DNA of 64,000 bases from positions 62,001 to 126,000 of the forward strand of contig NZ_WSJB01000010.1 of assembly GCF_009763255.1 (NCBI RefSeq), written 5' to 3'. The notes beneath the pieces were generated by a model. That model was not told where the DNA came from and ran no database searches. It was given only the letters and a program-made list of their open reading frames with translations. The translations under genes were made by a program, and so were the position numbers. This document shows positions 36,878 through 45,956 of the stretch, piece after piece. This stretch comes from Bordetella sp. 02P26C-1 (GTDB lineage: Bacteria; Pseudomonadota; Gammaproteobacteria; Burkholderiales; Burkholderiaceae_B). Numbering within the stretch: the first letter of the stretch is position 1; every line of letters begins with the position of its first letter.

Positions 36878-37369
36878 ATGTCCAACCTGTTCAACGCTGT
36901 GCAGGCCCCGGCCTGCGCGCGAGCGGGCTTTTTGCGATCCAGTATGAAGCTCGCCATGGCCGGCGCCACGCTTTCTCTGCTGGCCGCCTGCGCTCAACAG
37001 TCCCAGCACATGTATACCTGGGAAAGCTATCAGCCCGCCGTATACGCCTACCTAAAGGAGCCGGACAACGATGCCGCGGCTCAGATCCAGAAGATGGAGC
37101 ACAACATCGAAACGGCGCGTGCCTCCAACAAGGCACTGCCCCCGGGATTCCGCGGACATTTGGCCATGCTCTATCTGAAAGTCGGCCAAGACGGCAAAGC
37201 CATCGAGCAAATGGAAGACGAGAAAGCCGCCTTTCCGGAATCGGCGCCCTTCATGGATTTCCTGATGCGTAATCTGAAGCCGCAGTCGCAGGCCTCGGCA
37301 CCACCCGCCGCTGCAGAAAATCCCGCGCCTGCCGTGTCCGAGACCACCAATCGCGAGGGAGGCGTGTGA
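36878..37369 (+). CDS. DUF4810-family lipoprotein
   Basis: A 163-residue protein. A hydrophobic N-terminal region and lipobox (LSLLAAC, Cys near 38) lie after a longer-than-usual N-terminal stretch, so an internal Met near residue 23 could be the true start. The body YTWESYQPAVYAYLKEPD is the family signature, with TPR-like helices and a Pro/Ala-rich tail. The family nearly always sits between CsgG-like and DUF799 genes, as here. Its function is unknown; an envelope complex is likely. Confidence 0.82.
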   Translation: MSNLFNAVQAPACARAGFLRSSMKLAMAGATLSLLAACAQQSQHMYTWESYQPAVYAYLKEPDNDAAAQIQKMEHNIETARASNKALPPGFRGHLAMLYLKVGQDGKAIEQMEDEKAAFPESAPFMDFLMRNLKPQSQASAPPAAAENPAPAVSETTNREGGV

Positions 37370-38025
37370 TGATGAAATTTCTGTCGCGCGGCATCCTCGT
37401 CGGCATGGTACTGACTCTGGGCGGCTGCGCCGTTGCGCACAGCGATGTCAATTACGATGCATTTCGTGAAAGCAAGCCGGCGTCCCTGCTGGTGTTGCCG
37501 CCCGTGAATCACTCGGTCGAACCGGGAGCCGCGGCCGCCGTGCTCGCCCAGGTGACCTACCCGCTGGCGGAATCGGGGTATTACGTGGTGCCCGTGGGCG
37601 TCATGGAAGAAACCTTTCGCCAGAACGGCATGATGGCCGCCGAGGAAGCCCACGCCGTGCCCGCCGCCCAACTGCGCGAGATCTTTGGCGCGGATGCCGC
37701 ACTTTATATGACGGTCAAGCAGTACGGTTCGACCTACAAAGTCGTGTCCAGCATGATCACGGTCGAGTTAGAGGCGTCGCTGGTCGATCTGCGCTCGGGG
37801 GCGAATCTTTGGCGAGGCGCCACAACCGTGGTGCATGGCGGCGATAACAATAACAATAACAGCCTGATCGGCATGTTGGTCGGCGCCATGGTGGCTCAGA
37901 TCGCCAATACCTTGTCCGATCGAAGCTACGACGTGGCCGGCATGGCCGATACGCGGCTGCTGTACGCCGGTCGGCCAGGGGGCCTGTTGTATGGCCCGCG
38001 CTCGCCGCACTACTCGCTGCAATAG
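37369..38025 (+). CDS. DUF799 (GNA1162-type) lipoprotein
   Basis: A 218-residue lipoprotein with lipobox LGGC near residue 18-21. DUF799 landmarks are the early NYDAFRESKPASLLVLPPVN, then EETFRQNGMMAAEEAH and a glycine-poor loop that here holds five consecutive Asn. Neisseria GNA1162 is the best-known member. The ATG overlaps the DUF4810 TGA by one base, with GGGAGG upstream. The three lipoproteins probably form one outer-membrane-associated complex; this is inferred from synteny. Confidence 0.85.
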   Translation: MMKFLSRGILVGMVLTLGGCAVAHSDVNYDAFRESKPASLLVLPPVNHSVEPGAAAAVLAQVTYPLAESGYYVVPVGVMEETFRQNGMMAAEEAHAVPAAQLREIFGADAALYMTVKQYGSTYKVVSSMITVELEASLVDLRSGANLWRGATTVVHGGDNNNNNSLIGMLVGAMVAQIANTLSDRSYDVAGMADTRLLYAGRPGGLLYGPRSPHYSLQ

Positions 38026-38272
38026 GTGCCAAGGGACGGCTGACCGTCGTGTCCACGCCTCGCGCCTGCGCGAATCCCGTGTGAGGGTAAAGCATGCCGA
38101 TAAGGGGTCGAACCGGTCGCTGCGGCGATTCCTTAGCGAAATGCATAAGCCCTGTTACATCGTTTCTTGTTACCCTTGGGTTGGTGTAATTTCCTACATC
38201 GCGCCGGCCCCAAACTTTTTACCTTGAGGTCCGACGCCCTTTTCATCCATCGCCCTTTATTCATAGCCCTCT

Positions 38273-39064
38273 GTGTCTGCGTTTTTGAGCCGCCCGTGTT
38301 TGCCTTCTTCCGCGTGCCCTGTGACGCGCGCGCCTAGCCGCCAACCCCTGATATGGCTGCTTTGTCTGTGCCTTTTCATTGCGATCGCGGGTTGTAGCAG
38401 CACACAAACTGGCAAGGTCGAGCCTGGCTATTACCGCGTTCAACCGGGCGATACATTGAGCAAGATCGCGCGCCAGCACAACACCAGTGTGTCGGCGTTA
38501 ATGCGGCTGAACAAGTTGTCCGACCCGAATCGCATCGAAAAAGGCCAAATCCTGCGCGTGTCGGCAAGCGGCGCCACGGCTTCGTCGGGCAGCGGCACGA
38601 CCGCCAGTACCGCTCCGAGCCGCACTACCACCCCCAGCAAGACTAGCGGCACGCGCACGCCCGCCGTTTCGTCATCCGCGTCGTCAGCGGTGGTGAAATC
38701 GCTCAAACTTGTCTGGCCGGCCGACGGTACACTCACGCAACGCTATAACGGCAGCTCGTCCAAGGGCCTGACGGTGGTGAATAAGGCCGGCACGCCGATC
38801 AAGGCGGCCGCTGCGGGTAGCGTGGTCTACGCGGGCAACCGTCTGCGCGGCTATGGCAATCTGGTTATCGTCCAGCATTCGGCCGATTTCCTGAGCATCT
38901 ACGCGCACAACAACAAGCTGCTGGTCAAAGAAGGGCAGAAAGTGTCGCAAGGCCAGCAATTGGCGGAGATGGGCAGCACCGACCGTAATGGCCCCGGCTT
39001 GTACTTCGAGCTTCGATACCGCGGTCAGCCGGTAGACCCCACGGCGGCACTGCCACCGCGCTAG
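38273..39064 (+). CDS. LysM / degenerate LytM (M23) lipoprotein, NlpD/ActS-like
   Basis: A 263-residue envelope protein with lipobox IAGC near 38-41, a LysM domain (about 50-95: YYRVQPGDTLSKIARQHN...), a Ser/Thr-rich linker, and a C-terminal LytM domain from LVWPADGTLTQRYNG. The zinc ligands of active M23 peptidases appear lost: SSSKGLTV replaces HxGxD and LYFELRY replaces LHFE. This is the state of NlpD, EnvC and ActS, which activate amidases rather than cut peptidoglycan. The start is a GTG at 38273, with a GTG about 16 codons later as an alternative; neither has a strong ribosome binding site. Confidence 0.83.
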   Translation: MSAFLSRPCLPSSACPVTRAPSRQPLIWLLCLCLFIAIAGCSSTQTGKVEPGYYRVQPGDTLSKIARQHNTSVSALMRLNKLSDPNRIEKGQILRVSASGATASSGSGTTASTAPSRTTTPSKTSGTRTPAVSSSASSAVVKSLKLVWPADGTLTQRYNGSSSKGLTVVNKAGTPIKAAAAGSVVYAGNRLRGYGNLVIVQHSADFLSIYAHNNKLLVKEGQKVSQGQQLAEMGSTDRNGPGLYFELRYRGQPVDPTAALPPR

Positions 39065-39170
39065 CCGGCGCTGAAACTTGCTGAAGTTAGCAAATATTGC
39101 TTTAGAGCCTTCATTTGGTCCGAAAATCCCGCCCGCATGGGATGCAACCGTGCATTGAGATTACGTTGGC

Positions 39171-39189
39171 GATCATGATTATCACTAAA
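39171..39189. promoter_or_regulatory. Possible Fur-type site upstream of the response regulator
   Basis: GATCATGATTATCACTAAA matches the 19-bp Fur consensus at 14 positions by eye. It lies 26 bases before the ATG at 39215. It is weaker than the site at 31344, so iron control is only suggested. Confidence 0.35.
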
Positions 39190-39214
39190 TCGCTTTTCTC
39201 GCCGAGGAGATCTC

Positions 39215-39982
39215 ATGCATACCGCAATCGAAGCCATCATTATTCAAGGCCATAGGCCAAAACTACCCTACCTGGCCACAGGTCTGGGGTCCCTGGGTTG
39301 GAACGTCCGCACCTGCGAATCCACCGATACGTTGGGCGAATTAGCCGAGAGCTGCGCGCCCCAGGTGGTGATCCTGGAAAACGGCGACTCGGACCTGCGC
39401 ACCGCCGTGGGCATCGCGCGCTACGGCGTGCCCAACGCGGCGCTCATCGTCCTGGTGGACGATGCTGATGTGGACGACCGCATCGTGGCGCTGGATGCTG
39501 GCGCCGATGCCTGCTGCTTGATGTCGACCGACGTGCGTGAAATCTGCGCGCTAGGCCGCGCCCTGAGCCGCACGCGCAAGACCACGCCGGAACGTTCGGG
39601 CCGCGACACGCCGCTTTGGCGTCTCACGCACTCGGGTCGCGTGTTGGCCGGGCCGCGTGGGCAGAGCTTGCCGCTGACGTTCACGGAAAGCGCGTTTTTC
39701 TTGCGCCTCTTGTCCTCGCCGGGGCATCGTTTGCCGCGCGAACGTCTTGTCACCACGCCCGTCGTGGGGCCGCGACGACGTCAGTCCACGCGTAGTGTCG
39801 ATGTCATGGTGTCGCGGCTGCGCGCCAAGGCGGAGCGCCTGGGCGTTGGCCTGCCGCTATTGGCGGTGCGACAGTGGGGTTACATCTTCTTGGCCGATGT
39901 GGCGCCCGATGGCCAGGGCGATGAACGACCCAGTACTGCGCCGCAATCCTCATCGCAGTCGCAGGCCAATTACATTAATTAA
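39215..39982 (+). CDS. Atypical response regulator with OmpR/PhoB-type DNA-binding domain
   Basis: A 255-residue protein. The C-terminal winged helix (about 140-232) includes [33 protein letters not shown] and a last wing RQWGYIFL. The N-terminal domain has the receiver fold outline, but the acidic pair is absent after AIIIQG, the phospho-acceptor region reads [10 protein letters not shown], and the usual Lys is replaced in CLMSTD. Phosphorylation-independent action is inferred. No histidine kinase gene is adjacent. Its end overlaps the convergent proB stop by 4 bases. Confidence 0.8.
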   Translation: MHTAIEAIIIQGHRPKLPYLATGLGSLGWNVRTCESTDTLGELAESCAPQVVILENGDSDLRTAVGIARYGVPNAALIVLVDDADVDDRIVALDAGADACCLMSTDVREICALGRALSRTRKTTPERSGRDTPLWRLTHSGRVLAGPRGQSLPLTFTESAFFLRLLSSPGHRLPRERLVTTPVVGPRRRQSTRSVDVMVSRLRAKAERLGVGLPLLAVRQWGYIFLADVAPDGQGDERPSTAPQSSSQSQANYIN

Positions 39983-41115
39983 GTCACCACCATATTGTCG
40001 CGATGCATCAATTCCGGGTCGGTCATGCTGCCCAGAATTGATGCGATTCGCGACGAGGGCTGTCGCATGATGCGGCGCGTGTCGGTGGACGAGTAATTGA
40101 CCAGTCCACGAGCACACTCCTTGCCCGATTCGTCAACGCAGGCCACGACGTCACCGCGTTCGAATTCGCCTTGCACGTCGATGACGCCGATAGGCAGCAA
40201 ACTTTTGCCTTCGTGCGCCAGCGCCCGCACCGCGCCTTGGTCCAGCACGACGTTACCGCGCAGTCGCAGATGATCGGCCAGCCACTGCTTGCGCGCCGAC
40301 CAGACGGGCAGCACCGCCCGCAACTCCGTACCGATGCATTCGCCGTCGGCCAAACGGGTCAGGACATTGGATTCACGCCCCGAGGCGATGATGGTATGCG
40401 CGCCACTATGGGCCGCGCGTTTTGCCGCCAGGATCTTGGTCAGCATCCCGCCCGTGCCGATGCCCGAGCCCGCGCCACCGGCCATGGCTTCCAGCGCGAC
40501 GTCGCCCGCCTGAGCGTGCGAGATAAACACGGCGTCAGGGTTCTTGCGCGGATCGGAGTCATACAGGCCACGCTGGTCGGTCAGGATGATCAGGGTGTCG
40601 GCTTCGATGAGGTTGGTGACCAGTGCGCCCAGGGTGTCGTTATCACCCAGTCGGATCTCGTCGGTCACCACCGTGTCGTTTTCGTTGACGATGGGCACCA
40701 CGCCCATACGCAGCAGGGAAAACAACGTGCTGCGGGCGTTCAGGTAACGATGCCGGTCGGCCAGGTCCTCGTGTGTGAGCAGGATTTGCGCGGTGCGCAG
40801 GCCATGCTCGGCGAATGCCGCTTCGTACGCCTGGCACAAACCCATTTGGCCCACGGCCGCGGCGGCTTGCAGCTCATGCATCACTGACGGTCGCTTGTGC
40901 CAGCCCAGCCGTGCCATACCCTCGGCGACCGCGCCGCTGGAGACCAGAACGACTTGCTTGCCTTGCTGGCGCAGCGTGGCAATTTGCGCGGCCCATTGCG
41001 CAACAGCGTTGCGATCCAGACCGCGTCCCTCGTTAGTGACCAGGGACGACCCGACTTTAGCCACCAGGCGCGTGGCGCTGGCGACAACAGAAACAGCGGT
41101 TTGCTCGGCAGTCAT
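39979..41115 (-). CDS. proB: Glutamate 5-kinase
   Basis: First step of proline synthesis, phosphorylating glutamate with ATP. It has 378 residues: an amino-acid-kinase domain ([17 protein letters not shown] at the start, [32 protein letters not shown]) and a C-terminal PUA domain (about 285-378). The order rplU-rpmA-obgE-proB is conserved in betaproteobacteria. It begins 73 bases after the obgE stop. Confidence 0.97.
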   Translation of the reverse strand: MTAEQTAVSVVASATRLVAKVGSSLVTNEGRGLDRNAVAQWAAQIATLRQQGKQVVLVSSGAVAEGMARLGWHKRPSVMHELQAAAAVGQMGLCQAYEAAFAEHGLRTAQILLTHEDLADRHRYLNARSTLFSLLRMGVVPIVNENDTVVTDEIRLGDNDTLGALVTNLIEADTLIILTDQRGLYDSDPRKNPDAVFISHAQAGDVALEAMAGGAGSGIGTGGMLTKILAAKRAAHSGAHTIIASGRESNVLTRLADGECIGTELRAVLPVWSARKQWLADHLRLRGNVVLDQGAVRALAHEGKSLLPIGVIDVQGEFERGDVVACVDESGKECARGLVNYSSTDTRRIMRQPSSRIASILGSMTDPELMHRDNMVVT

Positions 41116-41188
41116 GACGATGACCGTAATGTGGCAAGGAAAGGAAGGCCGCCTGCGGCGGCCAGGGAAAGCGAGGCGAAATTATGGC

Positions 41189-42412
<1,224 letters not shown>

Positions 42413-42673
42413 TTATTCGGCTGCCACGATCGACACGGTCTGCTTGTTCAATGCGCCCTTGAAGCCGAATTGAACCTTGCCGTCGACCAGCGCGAACAAG
42501 GTGTGATCCTTGCCGATGCCGACGTTCGTGCCGGGGTGGAAACGGGTACCGCGCTGGCGCACGATGATCGAGCCAGCCGGGATAAGTTGACCGCCAAAAG
42601 CCTTGACGCCAAGTCGCTTCGATTCTGAATCGCGACCGTTCCGCGTAGAGCCGCCGCCCTTTTTCTGTGCCAT
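42413..42673 (-). CDS. rpmA: 50S ribosomal protein L27
   Basis: An 86-residue protein starting [20 protein letters not shown], the diagnostic L27 N-terminus that reaches the peptidyl transferase centre, followed by [15 protein letters not shown] and KVQFGF. It lies 38 bases after rplU. Confidence 0.98.
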   Translation of the reverse strand: MAQKKGGGSTRNGRDSESKRLGVKAFGGQLIPAGSIIVRQRGTRFHPGTNVGIGKDHTLFALVDGKVQFGFKGALNKQTVSIVAAE

Positions 42674-42711
42674 TTTTGATAGCTCCTGCTATTCAATACC
42701 GAACCGTATCA

Positions 42712-43023
42712 TTAAGCCGTGATGGCTTCGATGCGGATTTCGGTGTAGTTCTGACGGTGGCCCTGATGCTTCTGATAGTGCTTGCGACGGCGCATCTTGA
42801 AGATCTTGACCTTATCGTGCCGGCCATGCGCAAGAACCGTCGCCTTGACCACGGCGCCAGCGACGATCGGGGTACCAACTTTCAGTTGGTCGCCTTCGCC
42901 CACCGACAGGACCTGGTCCAGGGTGATTTCTTGCCCAATGTCAGCAGGTATCTGTTCTACCTTGAGTTTTTCGCCAGCGGCAACACGATACTGCTTGCCA
43001 CCGGTTTTTACGACCGCGTACAT
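42712..43023 (-). CDS. rplU: 50S ribosomal protein L21
   Basis: A 103-residue protein beginning [20 protein letters not shown] and ending with the L21 signature [20 protein letters not shown]. It is the first gene of the rplU-rpmA(-obgE-proB) unit, with a strong promoter 48 bases upstream. Confidence 0.98.
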   Translation of the reverse strand: MYAVVKTGGKQYRVAAGEKLKVEQIPADIGQEITLDQVLSVGEGDQLKVGTPIVAGAVVKATVLAHGRHDKVKIFKMRRRKHYQKHQGHRQNYTEIRIEAITA

Positions 43024-43070
43024 GGGGAATTCCTAAAAAATTTGGGATTTCGGTATAGACCGAGCCGTAG

Positions 43071-43099
43071 ATTCTAGCCCGCCGGGCCGGCAAAGTCAA
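43071..43099 (-). promoter_or_regulatory. Strong sigma70 promoter of rplU
   Basis: On the minus strand TTGACT (43099-43094) and TAGAAT (43076-43071) are 17 bases apart. This near-consensus promoter lies about 48 bases before the rplU start. Confidence 0.85.
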
Positions 43100-43193
43100 A
43101 AATTTCCTTATGGGCCGGGTGTTTAGGTGCTGGGGAAATGTTGAAAACCCGCTGGCCGCCAGGGGATGACCGGGCGCGGCAGGGTTAAGCCCG

Positions 43194-43199
43194 TATAAT
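43194..43199 (+). promoter_or_regulatory. Probable -10 element for ispB
   Basis: A perfect TATAAT lies 90 bases before the preferred ispB start. No good -35 is present at the matching distance, so the promoter may be weak or assisted. Confidence 0.5.
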
Positions 43200-43288
43200 C
43201 CTCCGTTCCCGGTAGCGGCGTCCCGGCCGCGTTGTTGGCACACCACGGAGCCATGGGTCGGCTCTTCTTGATATCTGTCGGATACGTT

Positions 43289-44254
43289 TTGAATCTCCCT
43301 GAGCTGATCGCCCCTATTGCCGATGACATGAAGGCCGTCGACGCGGTTATCCGCGGCCGCCTGGACTCTGAGGTCGTATTGATCCGGACGATCGCGGACT
43401 ACATCATTGGCGCGGGCGGCAAGCGCATGCGCCCGGCCATGGTGCTGATGGTCGCGCGCGCCTTGGGTTACCAAGGTAGTCATCACCATCTGCTGGCCGC
43501 AGTGGTGGAATTCATCCACACGGCCACCCTGCTGCATGATGATGTAGTGGACGAGTCGTCGCTGCGCCGCGGCCGTGAAACCGCCAACGCGATGTTTGGC
43601 AATGCCGCAAGCGTGCTGGTGGGCGATTATCTGTACTCGCGCTCCTTCGAAATGATGGTCGAAGCCGGCTCGATGCGCATCATGCAGATCCTGTCCGAGG
43701 CCACGACCGTGATCGCCGAGGGCGAGGTGTTGCAGTTGCTCAACGTGCACGATCCGGATGTCTCGCAAGAGCGCTACCTGCAAGTCGTGCGTTACAAGAC
43801 CGCCAAACTTTTCGAAGCAGCCGCCCAAGTGGGCGCGGTGCTCGCGGGCGCTACGCCCGAACAGGAAGAAGCCGCCGCCGCGTATGGCCGTCATATCGGC
43901 ACCGCCTTCCAACTGGTCGACGATGTGCTGGACTATAGCGGCGATGCGCAGGCCCTGGGCAAGAACGTAGGCGATGATCTGCGCGAGGGTAAGCCCACGC
44001 TGCCGCTGATCTGGGTCATGGAGCAAGGCACGTCCGCCCAGCGCGATCTGATTCGCACTGCCATCGAAACGGGCGACGCCGATTTTGCCGCGGTGGCCGA
44101 AGCGATCCACGCGACAGGCGCCTTGGACCACGCGCGCCAAGCCGCGTTGGCCGAGGTGGATATCGCGCGCCGCGCGCTCGATGCACTGCCGATTTCCGTT
44201 TTCCAAAAATCTCTGCTAGAATTCTGCGCTTTCGCGGTGAATCGAGATCGCTAG
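43289..44254 (+). CDS. ispB: Octaprenyl diphosphate synthase
   Basis: Makes the C40 side chain of ubiquinone from IPP and FPP. Trans-prenyltransferase motifs are GGKRMRPAM near residue 45, the first Asp-rich LLHDDVVDES near 78, and the second LVDDVLDYSGD near 207. The frame is open from 43232, but a TTG at 43289 (LNLPELIAPIADDMKAV) gives 321 residues, matching E. coli IspB at about 323; an ATG at 43253 would add 12 residues. It is divergent from rplU and followed by tRNA-Pro on the same strand. Confidence 0.94.
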   Translation: MNLPELIAPIADDMKAVDAVIRGRLDSEVVLIRTIADYIIGAGGKRMRPAMVLMVARALGYQGSHHHLLAAVVEFIHTATLLHDDVVDESSLRRGRETANAMFGNAASVLVGDYLYSRSFEMMVEAGSMRIMQILSEATTVIAEGEVLQLLNVHDPDVSQERYLQVVRYKTAKLFEAAAQVGAVLAGATPEQEEAAAAYGRHIGTAFQLVDDVLDYSGDAQALGKNVGDDLREGKPTLPLIWVMEQGTSAQRDLIRTAIETGDADFAAVAEAIHATGALDHARQAALAEVDIARRALDALPISVFQKSLLEFCAFAVNRDR

Positions 44255-44274
44255 CGAAAAAATGCTGTAAAACT

Positions 44275-44365
<91 letters not shown>

Positions 44366-44400
44366 GAATTTTCATCGGTGTACCCGACACCGTGGCAATA

Positions 44401-44430
44401 GCCGGCACCGTTTACGCTGCCGGCTTTTTT
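44401..44430 (+). terminator. Rho-independent terminator after ispB-tRNA-Pro
   Basis: GCCGGCA (44401-44407) and TGCCGGC (44418-44424) form a stem with a 10-base loop, followed by six T. It ends rightward transcription from ispB and tRNA-Pro before the convergent peptide operon. Confidence 0.88.
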
Positions 44431-44465
44431 GCGTCCATAGCCCCCGTACACGGGAGGCGACGCGC

Positions 44466-44792
44466 TTAGCCTTTTTTATTCGTCACGGCCAGACCCATGA
44501 TGGTGCCGCAGACGAAAAAGCTGACCATATCCAGCGGCTTGGAACCGACGGGCAGTTCATAGACATAACCGATCACGCTGCGGAAAGTTCTCAACCGGTT
44601 ATGACAATCGCTTAAGGCCACGGCCAGATCCGTGGCCGAGCCGTTGTAGGTGCTAGTGGCCAGACTTTTTACAAAGGTGCCGACGGAGTAGCCCGTGGCC
44701 ACACTGACGGGAATGATGTCATCGGGCAGCAGTTCAGAGATTCGCTGGGCCCCATGGACCGATTGAAGCTGTTGTCGTGTCAGTTCGCGCAT
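44466..44792 (-). CDS. Double-glycine-type precursor peptide 6, MREL paralogue family
   Basis: A 108-residue precursor, the distal gene of the peptide cluster. The leader MRELTRQQLQSVHGA has the hydrophobic/acidic spacing of C39-peptidase substrates and ends in GA, giving a mature product of about 93 residues. Shared with paralogues 2, 4 and 5 are DDIIPVSVATG, the GxxxG pair G34/G38 (GYSVG), Cys63 (ALSDC), and Cys95 followed by a second GxxxG (GTIMG). I do not recognise the mature sequence. The ribosome binding site is weak and the upstream gap is 128 bases, so this gene may have its own promoter. Confidence 0.8.
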   Translation of the reverse strand: MRELTRQQLQSVHGAQRISELLPDDIIPVSVATGYSVGTFVKSLATSTYNGSATDLAVALSDCHNRLRTFRSVIGYVYELPVGSKPLDMVSFFVCGTIMGLAVTNKKG

Positions 44793-44920
44793 GGCAGGTA
44801 TCGATGCTGTGAATGATGGACGGGATGGGTGGCTCGCGGGTGTACCCCACGGGCGGATGAATCGGGATGATCAGGTTCGAGTCGGTGATTCAGATCGGTA
44901 CGCTGTGAAGTGGCTAGGGA

Positions 44921-45238
44921 TTAGTAGATTCGCGGCGCGCGTTCGGAGAGTCCGACTTGAATCGAACACCCCAGGTGAAAAAGCATGCGCACGATGGGTG
45001 ATTCAGTGATGTGGCGAGGCATGATGCCTTGAAGCTGTTTATAGGTTCGCTGACATGAACTGATTGCCGTGGCCAGACCGGTTACCGAACTCGGGTAGGG
45101 GTTGCCCTGGATATTCTTGATAAATGCGCCCAAGGTATAGCCGGTGGTGGCGCTGACTGTGGCAATGTCTTCAGGGATATAGTCCGAGATTGCACATCCA
45201 AACGCGGTGCACAGCTCTGCTGAGGACAATTCACGCAT
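44921..45238 (-). CDS. Double-glycine-type precursor peptide 5, MREL paralogue family
   Basis: A 105-residue precursor. The leader MRELSSAELCTAFGC is like its paralogues but ends in GC rather than GG or GA, so cleavage there is uncertain; Cys10 also lies in the leader. The mature part has EDIATVSATTG, G33xxxG37 (GYTLG), SVTGLATAISSC (Cys62), and Cys91 in LGCSIQVG, where Ser replaces the first Gly of the second motif. GGAG lies 6 bases before the ATG. It is the closest relative of peptide 4 by eye. Its function is unknown. Confidence 0.8.
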   Translation of the reverse strand: MRELSSAELCTAFGCAISDYIPEDIATVSATTGYTLGAFIKNIQGNPYPSSVTGLATAISSCQRTYKQLQGIMPRHITESPIVRMLFHLGCSIQVGLSERAPRIY

Positions 45239-45284
45239 AGCATCTCCATTCCCGACGGCGTGGCGTTCAAAGAGAACAGAGTCG

Positions 45285-45605
45285 CTAAGCTCCTCTTCGA
45301 TCGGGATACATGCCTTTATAGATCCCGCAGCCCAAATGAAAAATGGCGGTAAGGGGTTGGAATCGTTTTAGTTTGCCCATGGGGTCCAGCGAGTGCACCG
45401 AGGACAGCAGTTTGCGACAATATTTGATGGAGGCCGCCAGTTCCGTCACGGACCCATCGTAGTCCTGCGTGGTTATTCCTCTAAAGAAAATGCCGACTGC
45501 GTGACCTATAGTCGCGGTGGTCGAGACTATCTCTTGCGATGGCGGCTGCGACACCACCTTGCCGCCGTACGCCTGGTGCAACTCCTGCAACGATAGTTCA
45601 CGCAT
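45285..45605 (-). CDS. Double-glycine precursor peptide 4, MREL paralogue family
   Basis: A 106-residue precursor with a canonical Gly-Gly leader, MRELSLQELHQAYGG, leaving a mature product of 91 residues. The mature part includes QEIVSTTATIG, G34xxxG38 (GHAVG), SVTELAASIKYC (Cys63), a basic linker (KLKRF), and HLGCGIYKG with Cys93 and a second GxxxG. GAGGA is placed 5 bases before the ATG. The two cysteines conserved across the family suggest a disulfide linking two helices. The gene lies 53 bases after peptide 3 and 46 bases before peptide 5. Confidence 0.83.
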   Translation of the reverse strand: MRELSLQELHQAYGGKVVSQPPSQEIVSTTATIGHAVGIFFRGITTQDYDGSVTELAASIKYCRKLLSSVHSLDPMGKLKRFQPLTAIFHLGCGIYKGMYPDRRGA

Positions 45606-45658
45606 GGCATCCTCACAATCGTCAGTATTGATAAAAAGGCCTGGGGCTGCGTTGCTGT

Positions 45659-45901
45659 TCAGCAGTCGTCGTCATTGGCGGTGGCGTTCATGATGAACGT
45701 GACCGCGATGCCTAGATAGATGGCGATTAAGCCTGCTTTTAAGGTGTATTGCAGCCAGGGAGGTTCGATGTACTGGTCGATGAGGGCAAAGGGGTCCGGC
45801 ATCGAACCAAACTCGAACAGTCTGAAATCATCATCATCTTCGTCGGCCCAACAATAGCCGCCGGATACGGTCATCAAATCTTGTTTGGCTAGGGTATGCA
45901 T
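45659..45901 (-). CDS. Double-glycine precursor peptide 3, acidic single-helix type
   Basis: An 80-residue precursor with a canonical leader, MHTLAKQDLMTVSGG. The predicted mature 65-mer starts YCWADEDDDD, has an acidic N-terminal half, one strongly hydrophobic helix (LKAGLIAIYLGIAVTFIM, about 55-72) and ends NDDDC. Its only cysteines are mature positions 2 and 65 (the last residue), which would allow a ring-closing disulfide. It is unrelated in sequence to the MREL family. It may be a second class of exported peptide or a membrane-inserted partner. GGAG precedes the ATG. Confidence 0.78.
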   Translation of the reverse strand: MHTLAKQDLMTVSGGYCWADEDDDDFRLFEFGSMPDPFALIDQYIEPPWLQYTLKAGLIAIYLGIAVTFIMNATANDDDC

Positions 45902-45956
45902 GGTGCGTGCTCCAATGCGAAGTAAAGACGGTGGCAGTGTCGCCGTGGGTCCTGCT

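Noticed and set aside
37831-37863. Asn-codon repeat in the DUF799 gene as a phase-variable tract
   Set aside because: The repeat units are in-frame triplets, so slippage would change length without switching the frame, and the tract is short.
42941-44206. A 421-codon minus-strand frame opposite ispB
   Set aside because: It overlaps rplU and is antisense to both Asp-rich motifs of ispB; its composition is His/Arg/Gln-rich as in other shadows.
44791-45009. A 72-codon plus-strand frame as a possible immunity gene
   Set aside because: It lies opposite precursor 5 and the 44793-44920 gap, has no membrane segment or ribosome binding site, and looks like a shadow.
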